From assembly GCA_003153555.1 (NCBI GenBank), contig PLZS01000082.1:1-64000 (forward strand): a stretch of 64,000 bases of DNA. Direction: 5' to 3'. This DNA is from Candidatus Melainabacteria bacterium (GTDB taxonomy: Bacteria > Cyanobacteriota > Vampirovibrionia > Obscuribacterales > Obscuribacteraceae). The notes beneath the pieces were generated by a model that worked only from the letters and a program-made list of their open reading frames with translations, did no database searches and was not told the DNA's origin. A program made the position numbers and the translations under genes. This document shows, one piece after another, positions 49,025 to 58,767 of this stretch (position 1 is the stretch's first letter; every line of letters begins with the position of its first letter).

Positions 49025-49543
49025 ATGCAGTACCCGTTCTGTAGTAAGGACATTATGATGCCCAATCCACTCCACATTCGTCCGATGAACAACGACGATC
49101 TTCCTAGTTTGTCTCAAATCTACGTGCGTGCCTTGGACGGCACAGACGAGCGATGGAACCAAGAGTCCGCCCACGCGCTTTTAACCGATTGGTTAAGACG
49201 GCAACCGGAATTAGCGTTTACTGCTGAGTACGAAAACGAAATAGCCGGCGCCTTTGTTGTCGGCGTAAGACCCTGGTGGGACGGCAATCATCTCGTGGAT
49301 GGCGAATTGTTTGTCGAACCAGAATTTCAACAACACGGAATTGCTCGTCACTTGCTGAAAAGAGTCCTTGATCAGGCTATTGAAAAGTATTCTCCGGTTC
49401 TCTGGGAGAGTTACACATTTCGGAATGACACTTTTCCTCTCACCTGGTACAAGCGCCTCGGTTTTCGTGAAATCGAAGAGTGGGTTATGATCAGAGCCGA
49501 TATAACCACGGTTGCAAACCAACTGTCCTCATTACCTGGCTAA
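49025..49543 (+). CDS. GNAT-family acetyltransferase
   Basis: 'LHIRPMNNDDLPSLSQIYVRA...GELFVEPEFQQHGIARHLLKRVLDQA...WYKRLGFREIEEWVMI'. Confidence 0.85.
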   Translation: MQYPFCSKDIMMPNPLHIRPMNNDDLPSLSQIYVRALDGTDERWNQESAHALLTDWLRRQPELAFTAEYENEIAGAFVVGVRPWWDGNHLVDGELFVEPEFQQHGIARHLLKRVLDQAIEKYSPVLWESYTFRNDTFPLTWYKRLGFREIEEWVMIRADITTVANQLSSLPG

Positions 49544-49581
49544 ACCTGACAGATTTGTTCGCGGCCGAGCGGCACTGCGGA

Positions 49582-51759
49582 TCAGCGCTGCAACACGCCG
49601 CGCTCACCTATTGCCAGGTCTGTGCTGAGAATCGAAGGGTAATCGTGCACCACCCGCAGTAGCTCGGCAATCGACCATGCCTGGGCGATGCAACCACGGG
49701 CAAGGTGCGGCGCATCCCCGTCAAATATCTCAGATACAGAGCCTACGCAGCCCTCGTTCAAAATGTGGCTAAAAATTGGCTGTAAATGTCGCGAGATCAG
49801 TCGGACATTTTCTTGCTCAACTCCAAAGGCATAGATCCGACTATCAATCCACGGTCCAAACAGCCACGGCCAGACAGTTCCTTGATGATAGGTAATGTCA
49901 CGATCATACTGATTCGCCCGCTCTTTACCGTTGCCATACGCGCCTTTGTAATTGGGATCATTTGGAGAAAGAGTGCGTAAACCCTTGGCAGTAAGCAAGT
50001 CGCGTTCAACTACGAACAACATAGACTTGGTTTGTTCTTTTGTTGCTACTGGAAAAGTAAGACTGGCCGCTAACAGTTGGTTTGGTCGAATCGCTGAGTC
50101 GGAGGCACCATCCTCCCGAATGAAATCGTAAAAGCAGCCCAAATCTTGATTCCAGAATTTAGCGAAATTCGCCTTAACCAGATCAGCAATCTCGGCGTAG
50201 TATTCGGATTTACGATGCGCGCCAACCAAGCCTGGCTTTCCTTTCGGATTTTCGTAGAGACCAGCTGATCCAGTAGCGCAGTATAGAAATTCAATGGTTC
50301 TTAAAAAGTTGTACCAAAGTGCGTTTATTTCTACAGCTTTTCCGGTGCGTGGGGTGACCACAAAATCACCAACTTTTGCATCCATCCAAGTCAATTGAAC
50401 ATTCGGATCGCCTGCCGATATCAAGCCGTCAACAGAGTCCATACGCAGTCCATGACGCGTGCCCTTTATGTGCCAGTCCACGACGCTCTCAAGAAGGGGC
50501 AGCTGTTCCCGCACAAATTGCGTGTCAGTAGTTTCCCGGTAGTAGCGCAATAGTGCTGACGCCCACCACAATGTCGCATCGGATGTGTTGTACTCCGGAG
50601 CTTGACCAGAGTCAGGAAAAAAGTTGGGTAACATTCCGTCACTTAAATACCGTCCGAAAGTCTCGAGAACGCTGCGCGCTACTTTCACTCTTCCCGTGGC
50701 GATGGCGAGACCGGTCAAACTGATCATTGAATCCCTGCCCCAATCAGAGAACCAGTGATAGCCAGCAATAATCGAGTTGCTTCTCGTCGATTGCCGACGG
50801 ACAACAAAATCATCTGCTGCCAGCGTCAGTAATTTTTGCTCCAGGGGAACGTCTTTCAAGTTCGCCCGGGACACCAATTGGCTCTTATGCGCCCAAGAGA
50901 TCTTCACTACATCGTCAATGGAGCGAAGCAAGACATCATCTAACGCACCAAATACGGTGACAGATTGACCAGGGCGAAGATTAGCCTCGATTACACCAGC
51001 GTGAAAACAGTCCTCGCCATCCTCGAGCCCACGCTCTAGCTCACGCGGATAATGGTAACCGCAATACCAATCTGGTTGAACATGATAATCGCCGCAATCG
51101 TAATAAATACTAAGTGGGTGAGCCTGATCGAACGCCTTGATCCTGACCAGACCTTCCTCAACATGTTGCTCAAATTGCCAGCTATCCCAGCCTTGTGTGA
51201 CGCCATGAAAATCTCGATAATTGACGAGCAGATGGAGTTTCAGGACAGCCACGTCTTCTGACTCGTCCCTAACTTCCTTTGATCTGCGCACAATGAATGG
51301 GCTCTGCCATGTATAACCCACCGCTACCTGCTGCTTACCAGGCATCATTGCGATTTGCTTAATCAGCAGCCCATCTCCGATTTCGTACAGCCAAGTTGGC
51401 ACAGGCAAAAGGTAAAACGAACATATCGTCTTGAAACCCTGCGGCGACACTGCTCCTGATTTCCAGAAATTGGTCGCTAAATTTGTTTCAACACCATTGA
51501 CTGAAATCACTTCATCAATCCGAGAAAACATAACGGTGCGCCGGACTGGTGGCTGCAACGCAGCAACCAGCAAACCGTGATATCGACGAGTGTTGGCACC
51601 CCAGATATTCGCGGATGAATAGCTGCCGAGTCCATTTGTAATCAGGAACTCACGCAGATCATCAGCCTTTCGGTCGCCCAAATCAATTTCAGGGAAATCG
51701 AGATTTTCGTCTTCAGCTTGGTTGCGAAGCCATTCCTGTGGATGAAAGGTCATCTTCAC
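49582..51759 (-). CDS. Amylo-alpha-1,6-glucosidase / glycogen debranching enzyme
   Basis: 'EFLITNGLGSYSSANIWGANTRRYHGLLVAALQPPVRRTVM', 'AGYHWFSDWGRDSMISLTGL', 'YDRDITYHQGTVWPWLFGPW'. Confidence 0.95.
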   Translation of the reverse strand: MKMTFHPQEWLRNQAEDENLDFPEIDLGDRKADDLREFLITNGLGSYSSANIWGANTRRYHGLLVAALQPPVRRTVMFSRIDEVISVNGVETNLATNFWKSGAVSPQGFKTICSFYLLPVPTWLYEIGDGLLIKQIAMMPGKQQVAVGYTWQSPFIVRRSKEVRDESEDVAVLKLHLLVNYRDFHGVTQGWDSWQFEQHVEEGLVRIKAFDQAHPLSIYYDCGDYHVQPDWYCGYHYPRELERGLEDGEDCFHAGVIEANLRPGQSVTVFGALDDVLLRSIDDVVKISWAHKSQLVSRANLKDVPLEQKLLTLAADDFVVRRQSTRSNSIIAGYHWFSDWGRDSMISLTGLAIATGRVKVARSVLETFGRYLSDGMLPNFFPDSGQAPEYNTSDATLWWASALLRYYRETTDTQFVREQLPLLESVVDWHIKGTRHGLRMDSVDGLISAGDPNVQLTWMDAKVGDFVVTPRTGKAVEINALWYNFLRTIEFLYCATGSAGLYENPKGKPGLVGAHRKSEYYAEIADLVKANFAKFWNQDLGCFYDFIREDGASDSAIRPNQLLAASLTFPVATKEQTKSMLFVVERDLLTAKGLRTLSPNDPNYKGAYGNGKERANQYDRDITYHQGTVWPWLFGPWIDSRIYAFGVEQENVRLISRHLQPIFSHILNEGCVGSVSEIFDGDAPHLARGCIAQAWSIAELLRVVHDYPSILSTDLAIGERGVLQR

Positions 51760-51974
51760 CTCCTGCCATCAGACTTTCATCTGGACTATGCACGGGATCG
51801 AAAAATTATAAGCGCAGCGTGGGAAGGATGAGCTCAGCGCCACACACCGAGTGTGCTCAGCGGAAGCGAACTGCCACAAGGCATGGTGGCATGTTAATGG
51901 CGTCGCCAATCTGCCGCTAAGCAAACGTATTTAATTTGGGGATTTAACCGTAGCGAGTGTCAGAAGAAGCAGAG

Positions 51975-52140
51975 AAAAAGTGCAAAAAAGAAGCAAAAGA
52001 TTCGGGAAATGAAAAAAAGAATGCGAAAAGCGTTCGGAAAACTTCAAAAAAGATCAAAAAAAAATCTGGGAAGTGAAAAAAGCTCGCAAAAGTCAAAAAA
52101 AAACTGAAAAAGTGAGAAAAAGCTCAAAAAGTCAAAAAAG
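51975..52140. other. Phased A-tract array (predicted curved DNA)
   Basis: About 16 A-tracts of 3-9 nt starting at ~51975, 51984, 51995, 52007, 52012, 52026, 52038, 52046, 52056, 52076, 52088, 52095, 52107, 52117, 52126, 52134. Confidence 0.6.
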
Positions 52141-52143
52141 AAA

Positions 52144-52196
52144 GGCGACGGGAACAGGCAAGCCACCGCAAATGGTGGCTTCAACCTGTCCCCGCC
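52144..52196 (-). terminator. Two-tier hairpin terminator downstream of 52203..53399
   Basis: ACAGG-caa-GCCACC-gcaaat-GGTGGC-ttcaa-CCTGT, with long T tracts beyond it on the minus strand. Confidence 0.65.
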
Positions 52197-52202
52197 GACA
52201 AT

Positions 52203-53399
52203 TCAATCATCGATTTCGACGATCAGAGGAGCTGTCTTAACCTGGGACGGAACGGGTGCGGCGACGACCACGCTGTCAGCATGCCCGATCACTGCATCCA
52301 AATCCGCACCGGAAGCGACAACGGCTGCCTCCGGCGCGAGAGAAATAATCCCCTCACCACCGTCACCACCGTCAATGCCGTCAATGCCGTCTTCAATATC
52401 GCCATCACCGTCGCCAGCTGGGTCAGGCGCAGGCGGTGGATGACTCTCAACATCATCCTTTCTGCCACGCGACAGATCGGCGTCGTCCTCAGGCGTACCC
52501 GGCGCGACACCATCAGGACGATCCTGGTTGGGTGGCAGCGGATACTTGCGCCGGATCTCCGCCCTGAAAAGCTTTGCCGCAGGGCTGGGCTCTAAGTTAG
52601 CGAGACATTCGAAGATCTTTTCGCACAACTTCTTGGCGGCGCGCTGGTGCCGCTCGAAAGGCTTCCGTTTGTAGCCCCACGCACCCACAGTTTCATCCCA
52701 CACCGGCAACGAGCCGACAGTGAGAATGAACTTCGTCTCGTAGTCTCCGGTCTCGAAGTAACGCCAGGTGATACTGGTCACCTCGATGAACGTCATGGCA
52801 AGCTTGTCGAACACCGGCGCAGTCTTCGGCGCCCAAAGCGATGGACGCTTGCCGACTTGCCAGTATTGCCGCAAAATGCGGGTGTGCCCGGTAGCCCCAG
52901 GATAGTAGCCCTCGGGCATATTCACATGCTGATAAGGCTCAGTGAACGCGGTCCAGTCAGCGATCTCGTATTTCATGATGTCAGCCGAATCGTAGTTCGG
53001 CCGCATTTGGTCAATGCGCAGCATGTCACACTGACGCGCCACGGATTGGATCACACCGTTGATTGCGGCTTGACCGTGGTTCGAGACATGAACAACGAAT
53101 GTACGAATCTCGCCTGAATCACTGGCATCTTTGCCCTGCTCGCCAACTTTCGTATCCTGACGGCCGAGCCCAAGATGCACCATCTGCATGGAATGCGGAT
53201 GGGCGCCATTGACATGGCTACCAACCACTGAGAGGTGACTGGACTGCCCATGACTGAAAGCGAGCATCAACGCTTCGTGTGTCGCATGACCTCCATGCGC
53301 AGAGTCATTGCCATGATGACCGCCGTGTCCGTGGCCGCCTTCATGACTGAAGCTATGGTCGCCGCCACCATGGCCGCCACCACCATCTAGTCCTGACAT
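52203..53399 (-). CDS. Hypothetical protein with His/Gly-rich N-terminus and Asp/Gly-rich C-terminal region
   Basis: 'MSGLDGGGGHGGGDHSFSHEGGHGHGGHHGNDSAHGGHATHE...' and 'DGDGDIEDGIDGIDGGDGGEG'; no family recognised. Confidence 0.7.
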   Translation of the reverse strand: MSGLDGGGGHGGGDHSFSHEGGHGHGGHHGNDSAHGGHATHEALMLAFSHGQSSHLSVVGSHVNGAHPHSMQMVHLGLGRQDTKVGEQGKDASDSGEIRTFVVHVSNHGQAAINGVIQSVARQCDMLRIDQMRPNYDSADIMKYEIADWTAFTEPYQHVNMPEGYYPGATGHTRILRQYWQVGKRPSLWAPKTAPVFDKLAMTFIEVTSITWRYFETGDYETKFILTVGSLPVWDETVGAWGYKRKPFERHQRAAKKLCEKIFECLANLEPSPAAKLFRAEIRRKYPLPPNQDRPDGVAPGTPEDDADLSRGRKDDVESHPPPAPDPAGDGDGDIEDGIDGIDGGDGGEGIISLAPEAAVVASGADLDAVIGHADSVVVAAPVPSQVKTAPLIVEIDD

Positions 53400-53543
53400 A
53401 TTTAAGTCCTCCGTATAGTTAAAGATCCGAGCTTGCGCTCAGGTAAATCCAGCCGAAAGTAGTTCGGTTGGTGTGAACTTTCCGCATAGCAATTGAGTTG
53501 CAAGGCGGGAGTACAATGAAGAAAGGGATGGACCAACCGAGCG

Positions 53544-54533
53544 GTGATTCATTTGAATCAGTACGAAGAAGACGAAAGCCTCACACTTCTGGCGCCTGCG
53601 CCGGAAGAGAAACTAAACGCCTGGCTGGTGGAGTTCTATGGGAAACCTATTGAAATCTCGAGCAGGCAAATTTTGCGCCACAGAGATTTGTCCTACGTCG
53701 AACGACTGAACATCAACGATGCTTTGCCGTCGTCGCTGATTTACAAGCAAGTTCTACCTCCTTGGGACGTGGAGCAAGATTTGCACGAAAAAATCCTCAT
53801 ACCGTCAATTTCCAATTCGGCGCAGCTGTTTTTGAGTGCAACGCATGGTCCGCTCACAGCCTTGTTCATGGAAGATTTAGGCACGGGATTTTTAGAAACA
53901 TTGTCCACGCCAGAACTGGCTGGACGCGTCGGGGAGGAGCTAGCCAAGTTGCATCGCTCTTATAGCTACCGCACCGCTGAACTGATTCACACCGGCGTTT
54001 TGCGCATACTGTTTCCAATCGACTACCAAGAATTTACCGGCAAGATTGTTGAATTGCTCGAAGAATGGCAACTCGTCAGTCAAGCTGATTTGCTCTTTCT
54101 CGAGCAACTGGCCTCTTTGCTAGCTCAGAAGTTAGCGGACGAACCAAATTCCTTGGTGCACGGCGATTTGTACGCCGAGAACATCATCGTGCGCAGCGGA
54201 CGTCTGTTCATCATCGATTGGTCGTGGTTCACAGTGCTAGGCGTTCCTCTGATGGACCTTGCCACTCTGGCAATGACCCATTACAAAAACGGCAGGTTCA
54301 GTAACTTCAAAGACGATTTGATTGATTCATATTGCTACGAATCAGGACGCGATGTCTCGCAAGTGCGTGCCTTGCTCCCCTATGCAGAAACACTGAGCCG
54401 CCTATTGTTTTTGCAATGGCTGGTGGAGCGCAGGCGCAGAGGCATTCTTGGCACAACGGTTGGACCAGTTGACGGAGTGATTCCAAAAATCGTGCAGGAA
54501 CTGCGCGATCGTCGATCGTTGATTCCGGCTTGA
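53544..54533 (+). CDS. APH-like phosphotransferase
   Basis: 'NSLVHGDLYAENIIVRSGRLFIIDWSWFTVLGVPLMDLA' (HGD and IDW motifs). Confidence 0.88.
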   Translation: MIHLNQYEEDESLTLLAPAPEEKLNAWLVEFYGKPIEISSRQILRHRDLSYVERLNINDALPSSLIYKQVLPPWDVEQDLHEKILIPSISNSAQLFLSATHGPLTALFMEDLGTGFLETLSTPELAGRVGEELAKLHRSYSYRTAELIHTGVLRILFPIDYQEFTGKIVELLEEWQLVSQADLLFLEQLASLLAQKLADEPNSLVHGDLYAENIIVRSGRLFIIDWSWFTVLGVPLMDLATLAMTHYKNGRFSNFKDDLIDSYCYESGRDVSQVRALLPYAETLSRLLFLQWLVERRRRGILGTTVGPVDGVIPKIVQELRDRRSLIPA

Positions 54534-55619
54534 TTAGAACTTCCAGTATGGTGCGTTCGTCAGGCGCTCAACGCCATCTTTGGTGACGACTAGGTCGTCT
54601 TCGATGCGCACACCACCAAAGCCGTCGATATAGATTCCAGGCTCATCAGTAACGACCATGCCGACCTTGAACGGGTCGTTTTCGTAGTCGTAAGGGTCAT
54701 GTGCCACCAGCCCCAGACTGTGTCCCAGCCCGTGGGTGAAGTATTGCCCATAACCGCTTTTTTGAATCAAATCACGCGCCACTTTGTCGAATTCACGATA
54801 AGTCATGCCCACCTTGAGCGCCTTGCGTGCGGCCTTGTTGGCGGTGAGCACCACTTCGTAAATTTCACGCATTTTTGGATCAGGCTTCTTGCCTGGAACG
54901 AAGGCTGTGCGCGTGATGTCCGAGCAATATCCGCCGGGAAACAAGCCGCCAAAATCCATAATCACAGGCTCTCCGGCTTTCAGTTTACGCTCGCCTGTCG
55001 CATGATGCGGAATGGCTGAATTCGGTCCACTGGCTACAATCGAAGTGAAGCTGTTAGTCAAGGCACCATACTTGCGCAGGCGCATATCCAACTCGAAGGC
55101 AACTTGATTCTCGGTCATGCCAGGCTCGATAAGCTCGGCAACCTCGTTATAAACTCGGCTGGTGACCTTGCAGGCAGTGCGCAGAAGAGCAACTTCTTGC
55201 TCGTCTTTGTATTGCCGAAAGCGCTCGACGATGTGAATCGTCGGCACGAGCTTGGCCTTCAAATCGCTTTTCCAAATCTTTGCTATTTGCACGGGGATGT
55301 AGGCAGCCTCAAATCCAATCTTACTGCCCTTCTTCAACCCGGCAAGAGCGAGCGCTTCGTTGATGTGTTCGGTTACTTTCTTGCCGCGCACCACTTTCAC
55401 GAGCTTATAATCAACTGCTTCGGACGCGGCTCGAGTGTAATAACGCGCATCGGTAATGATGAACGCTTTCTTGGCGGTAATCAGCAACACACCGGTGCTG
55501 CCGCCGAAGCCGCTCAAGTAGGCAATGTTCTGGTTGTCGCCCTCGTTAGTGCGAACCAGCAAGCCGTCGATTCCGTGGCTGTCCAGTGACTTCTGGAGCT
55601 TTTTCAATCGCTTATTCAT
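54534..55619 (-). CDS. M24-family Xaa-Pro aminopeptidase
   Basis: 'PVIMDFGGLFPGGYCSDITRTAFVPGKKPD...YGQYFTHGLGHSLGLVAHD...VVTDEPGIYIDGFGGVRIEDDLVVTKDG'. Confidence 0.95.
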   Translation of the reverse strand: MNKRLKKLQKSLDSHGIDGLLVRTNEGDNQNIAYLSGFGGSTGVLLITAKKAFIITDARYYTRAASEAVDYKLVKVVRGKKVTEHINEALALAGLKKGSKIGFEAAYIPVQIAKIWKSDLKAKLVPTIHIVERFRQYKDEQEVALLRTACKVTSRVYNEVAELIEPGMTENQVAFELDMRLRKYGALTNSFTSIVASGPNSAIPHHATGERKLKAGEPVIMDFGGLFPGGYCSDITRTAFVPGKKPDPKMREIYEVVLTANKAARKALKVGMTYREFDKVARDLIQKSGYGQYFTHGLGHSLGLVAHDPYDYENDPFKVGMVVTDEPGIYIDGFGGVRIEDDLVVTKDGVERLTNAPYWKF

Positions 55620-55749
55620 AGCGATAACTCTACCAGACCACACCACGGAATTCATCCAGCTCAGCACTAGCAGAGTCGCTCCGCTTGACTGCTAGAGGCG
55701 CGCCTGACCAGCGAACTGGTGCCGACACATCGAAGTTAAGCAGAGGCTG

Positions 55750-56409
55750 CTAAGAGTTCTTGTCAGGGCTCACAGCCGCCAGCGCAGCCTTGTAAACCTT
55801 GATCGGCTTGGACCACATGTCCCCGTTGGAAACGACGATAGTGCCGTCTTCGGCCTCGATACTGGTCTGAACGTAGCTGATAGCCGTGATCTTGCCCTTG
55901 ACCTGGGTGCCCAGAACCTCAATCGTGTCACCGAGAGTGAAATGTGGATTGAAGGCCAGGAAGAAGCCGGAAATGGCATCGCGAGCGACGTCCTTGAAGG
56001 CAAGAGCGATGGCCGCGCCGAACAAGCTGACACCAAGGAATACCTTCGAGAGCAAGTCAGGCGCGATGAATGACAACGAGATGAAGGCGGCAACGAACCA
56101 GTACACGAGCCTGAGGCTTTGAGTGACCAGGCTCTTGATGCGTTCGGTGGCCCTGGTGCGATTCAGGAATCGTTCGTACTGGCTTTTGAGCAGCGGATGA
56201 AGAATCCACGCCACCCAGAAGAACAAGGCACCAGCCATGAAGTTGGCAGCGAACGGTCCAAGCTTGGTGCCGTACTCCGACAGAGCTTTGGAGAAGTGTT
56301 CGTGAACAGTCGAGCTGAAGACATCGGTTCCACCAGCGAGATAAGCCAGGCTGAGCAACACGATGACAGGAAGGAGCTTGCGAAAGACTCCGGAGAGCGA
56401 TTTGAACAT
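55750..56409 (-). CDS. MscS-family mechanosensitive ion channel
   Basis: 'GVSLFGAAIALAFKDVARDAISGFFLAFNPHFTLGDTIEVLGTQVKGKITAISYVQTSIEAEDGTIVVSNGDMWSKPI'. Confidence 0.9.
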   Translation of the reverse strand: MFKSLSGVFRKLLPVIVLLSLAYLAGGTDVFSSTVHEHFSKALSEYGTKLGPFAANFMAGALFFWVAWILHPLLKSQYERFLNRTRATERIKSLVTQSLRLVYWFVAAFISLSFIAPDLLSKVFLGVSLFGAAIALAFKDVARDAISGFFLAFNPHFTLGDTIEVLGTQVKGKITAISYVQTSIEAEDGTIVVSNGDMWSKPIKVYKAALAAVSPDKNS

Positions 56410-57060
56410 AGATACCTCCGCTAAATTTACGCTCACCAAGCAATTTAGATTGCGAGGTTAGCGGTGAATGGCTCGCGCTAGGCAAGCAGGTAACCCGAAG
56501 CAGCAGCGTTCAGGCGACAAATAACAATCGGAAGAATATTTCCGCTTGAAGATAAACTAGAGAGTTAAAGCTAAAGGTATATTGGACGAATAAGACTTTT
56601 GAGTAGATTGAAATGAGAAAGAGAACTCTTACAAACTACTTGAAACTGTTACCAAGTAGCAACGTTTTACTTTAGCGTACTCATTTCAATAAAACTCATG
56701 ATTCTCAAGTACTAGTACACCAGAGAAAAAGCTCTCTAGCGCGGATATCGCGAGGGTTTACGTAGGTGGAGAATCCGGAGGTTTTCAAGATGAAAGTGGT
56801 GCCAAATTATAAATGCTCGCGCACCATATGTGGTTGCTTCGTGAGTCCTGGTTAAGATGAAGAAACTGCGCTAAACATTTCTTTTCGTCCACAGCGTTGG
56901 ATTGGCAGTATGCGGTCTGTTAGTTTAAATTGCCTTTTTATTTTTCTTGTCCGACTCTAATTTCCAACAAACACCTTCTCCCACTCATTTTCAGCTTCTC
57001 TTTCGTATTGACATCCGTCAATGCGATGTTCGCATGACCAACCTCAAACAGAGGACTTTT

Positions 57061-57912
57061 ATGAACCAAGAACACACTTCACCAGCAGCTTCCGTCTCCA
57101 CCGACCAGGCTGCAAACGCTGCTCACTTCGCCATCGCGCTACGCAACTTCAACGGACTGCTACGCACTAACTCATTTGCGCAAGCGCTCATTTGGGCACG
57201 CCAGGCCGAACAACTCGCTGCTGTCACCGAAGAGCCTACGATGACTGCCGCGGTGCGCGAAGCCTACGTGGCACTCATTCTTACCAGTGCGGCCAAATTC
57301 GAAGCCCTGACACTCCACTGCGGCAACATCACTCGCACGCAAGGAACTCTCGCCGACATCATCGCCGAATCGACTGACTGCCTGGTGGAACATCTTCGCG
57401 GCGGCAAGGAGATACCGTATGCGGTGGCACTCGCTGTCCAAGGTTTCTCCAAGATTTTGCAGGGTTGCGTCTCCGCGCACGTCAAAAGCGCCGAGTTGCT
57501 CACTTCTGCCGAGTTCCTTGCCGATGTCTTCCAAAGCCTCGATCCAATCGTCCAGCATGCCAGCTCTCTGACCCGGTCGCCTGAATTGTGCGAACTTTCG
57601 ATCGACGAGAAGCTCGCATTCGCCGCCACAGCAATGTCGAACGCCGGCTACGAGTTGAACTGGCTGCTGCCTTCAGACTGGGACAAGGCAAGTTTCTATT
57701 GCAAGCGAGTCCAGCTGCTTCTCACCGAGAAAGCGCTGACGCTCGCTGGTCAGGAATTGCAGACCGCACCGCCCAAAGCCATCCATCCCCGGCTGCAAGG
57801 CGTCTTAGATGCTCTGCCCGCCGCCTTGATCTCGCTCACGGACAAACAGTACCGCCAGAGCAAGCGTCGCCTCAAGGCAATCACGACCGCCCTGCAGGCG
57901 ATCGTCGCCTAG
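57061..57912 (+). CDS. Hypothetical protein
   Basis: GC-rich coding ORF; start MNQEHTSPAASV more likely than the ORF-track start at 56947. Confidence 0.6.
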   Translation: MNQEHTSPAASVSTDQAANAAHFAIALRNFNGLLRTNSFAQALIWARQAEQLAAVTEEPTMTAAVREAYVALILTSAAKFEALTLHCGNITRTQGTLADIIAESTDCLVEHLRGGKEIPYAVALAVQGFSKILQGCVSAHVKSAELLTSAEFLADVFQSLDPIVQHASSLTRSPELCELSIDEKLAFAATAMSNAGYELNWLLPSDWDKASFYCKRVQLLLTEKALTLAGQELQTAPPKAIHPRLQGVLDALPAALISLTDKQYRQSKRRLKAITTALQAIVA

Positions 57913-58234
57913 AACGCCACACGCCAAGCCAAGACGACAAGGCTGGGACCACTGTGATCACCGCTATTCCCCCTGCAATGACAGGACAATGTGCTGGTCC
58001 CAGCCGACAAAAACGAAACTAATTAACTGAAGAATGGCGCCATTCCTAGTTCTCACCGGGCGCCTTCTTCTTTGTCCGCACGTCCTATAAGTTGTAGTAA
58101 AATCAATGAGCACGCCGAAAATGAGAGTCAAATGCGTGAGTGCTGCGTGCTGCATTACCCCACTGGGTATGGATTTGTGAGAAAAACAGGTTTTTATCTA
58201 ACGATACTTACAAGGGCACGTGCGCTCGGAGAAA

Positions 58235-58657
58235 CTAAGCAGCCGGCTTCAAAAATGCCACCGCACACGGTGCTTTACTGACCAGTTTTGCCGCCCGAAT
58301 GGAGCGGTAGGGACACTCACAAATTACCAGCAGATCGGCGTTATCTGCATTGGCTGCTGAAATTGCCACATCGGCAAAATCACCGACAACCGCTCTAGAT
58401 TGCACATCCATAGCCAAGCTCACTAGTTCCTTGGCTGACTGACAGTCTTGCTCGAGCGAACTCTCCGCGCTGAATATACGGTCGCTCATAACTTCGCGAG
58501 ACCTTGTTTTGCCAACGAAGGAGAGCGTCATATCAACTACTGTTGAAGGCTCAACGACACTTACCAATGTGAGATGAATCGGATCTGCTTCCTGATTACG
58601 CACTAGTTCGTAAGCTGCGACTGGAATCTGACCGACGGAGACTATAACGATGTTCAT
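58235..58657 (-). CDS. Universal-stress-protein-like
   Basis: 'HLTLVSVVEPS...AKELVSLAMDVQSRAVVGDFADVAISAANADNADLLVICECPY...KLVSKAPCAVAFLKP'. Confidence 0.6.
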   Translation of the reverse strand: MNIVIVSVGQIPVAAYELVRNQEADPIHLTLVSVVEPSTVVDMTLSFVGKTRSREVMSDRIFSAESSLEQDCQSAKELVSLAMDVQSRAVVGDFADVAISAANADNADLLVICECPYRSIRAAKLVSKAPCAVAFLKPAA

Positions 58658-58691
58658 TTCAGGGACCTCCTGTGGTTCCTCATTTCATACT

Positions 58692-58747
58692 AACGCAATC
58701 CCGCAAAATACCGCAAAATTCGGTACAATACTGCAAGAAACAATACA
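58692..58747 (+). promoter_or_regulatory. Direct-repeat array upstream of a DeoR-type regulator
   Basis: aatCCCGCAAAATACCGCAAAATTCGGTACAATACTGCAAGAAACAATAC; repeated CCGCAAAAT / CTGCAAG / ACAATAC. Confidence 0.45.
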
Positions 58748-58767
58748 AACCTTGACATAAGTGGGCT

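Noticed and set aside
55705-55760. 'ccgacacatcgaagttaagc' resembles part of 5S rRNA ('ccgaacacggaagttaagc')
   Set aside because: The rest of the 5S sequence and structure is not recognisable around it; treated as coincidence or at most a degenerate fragment.
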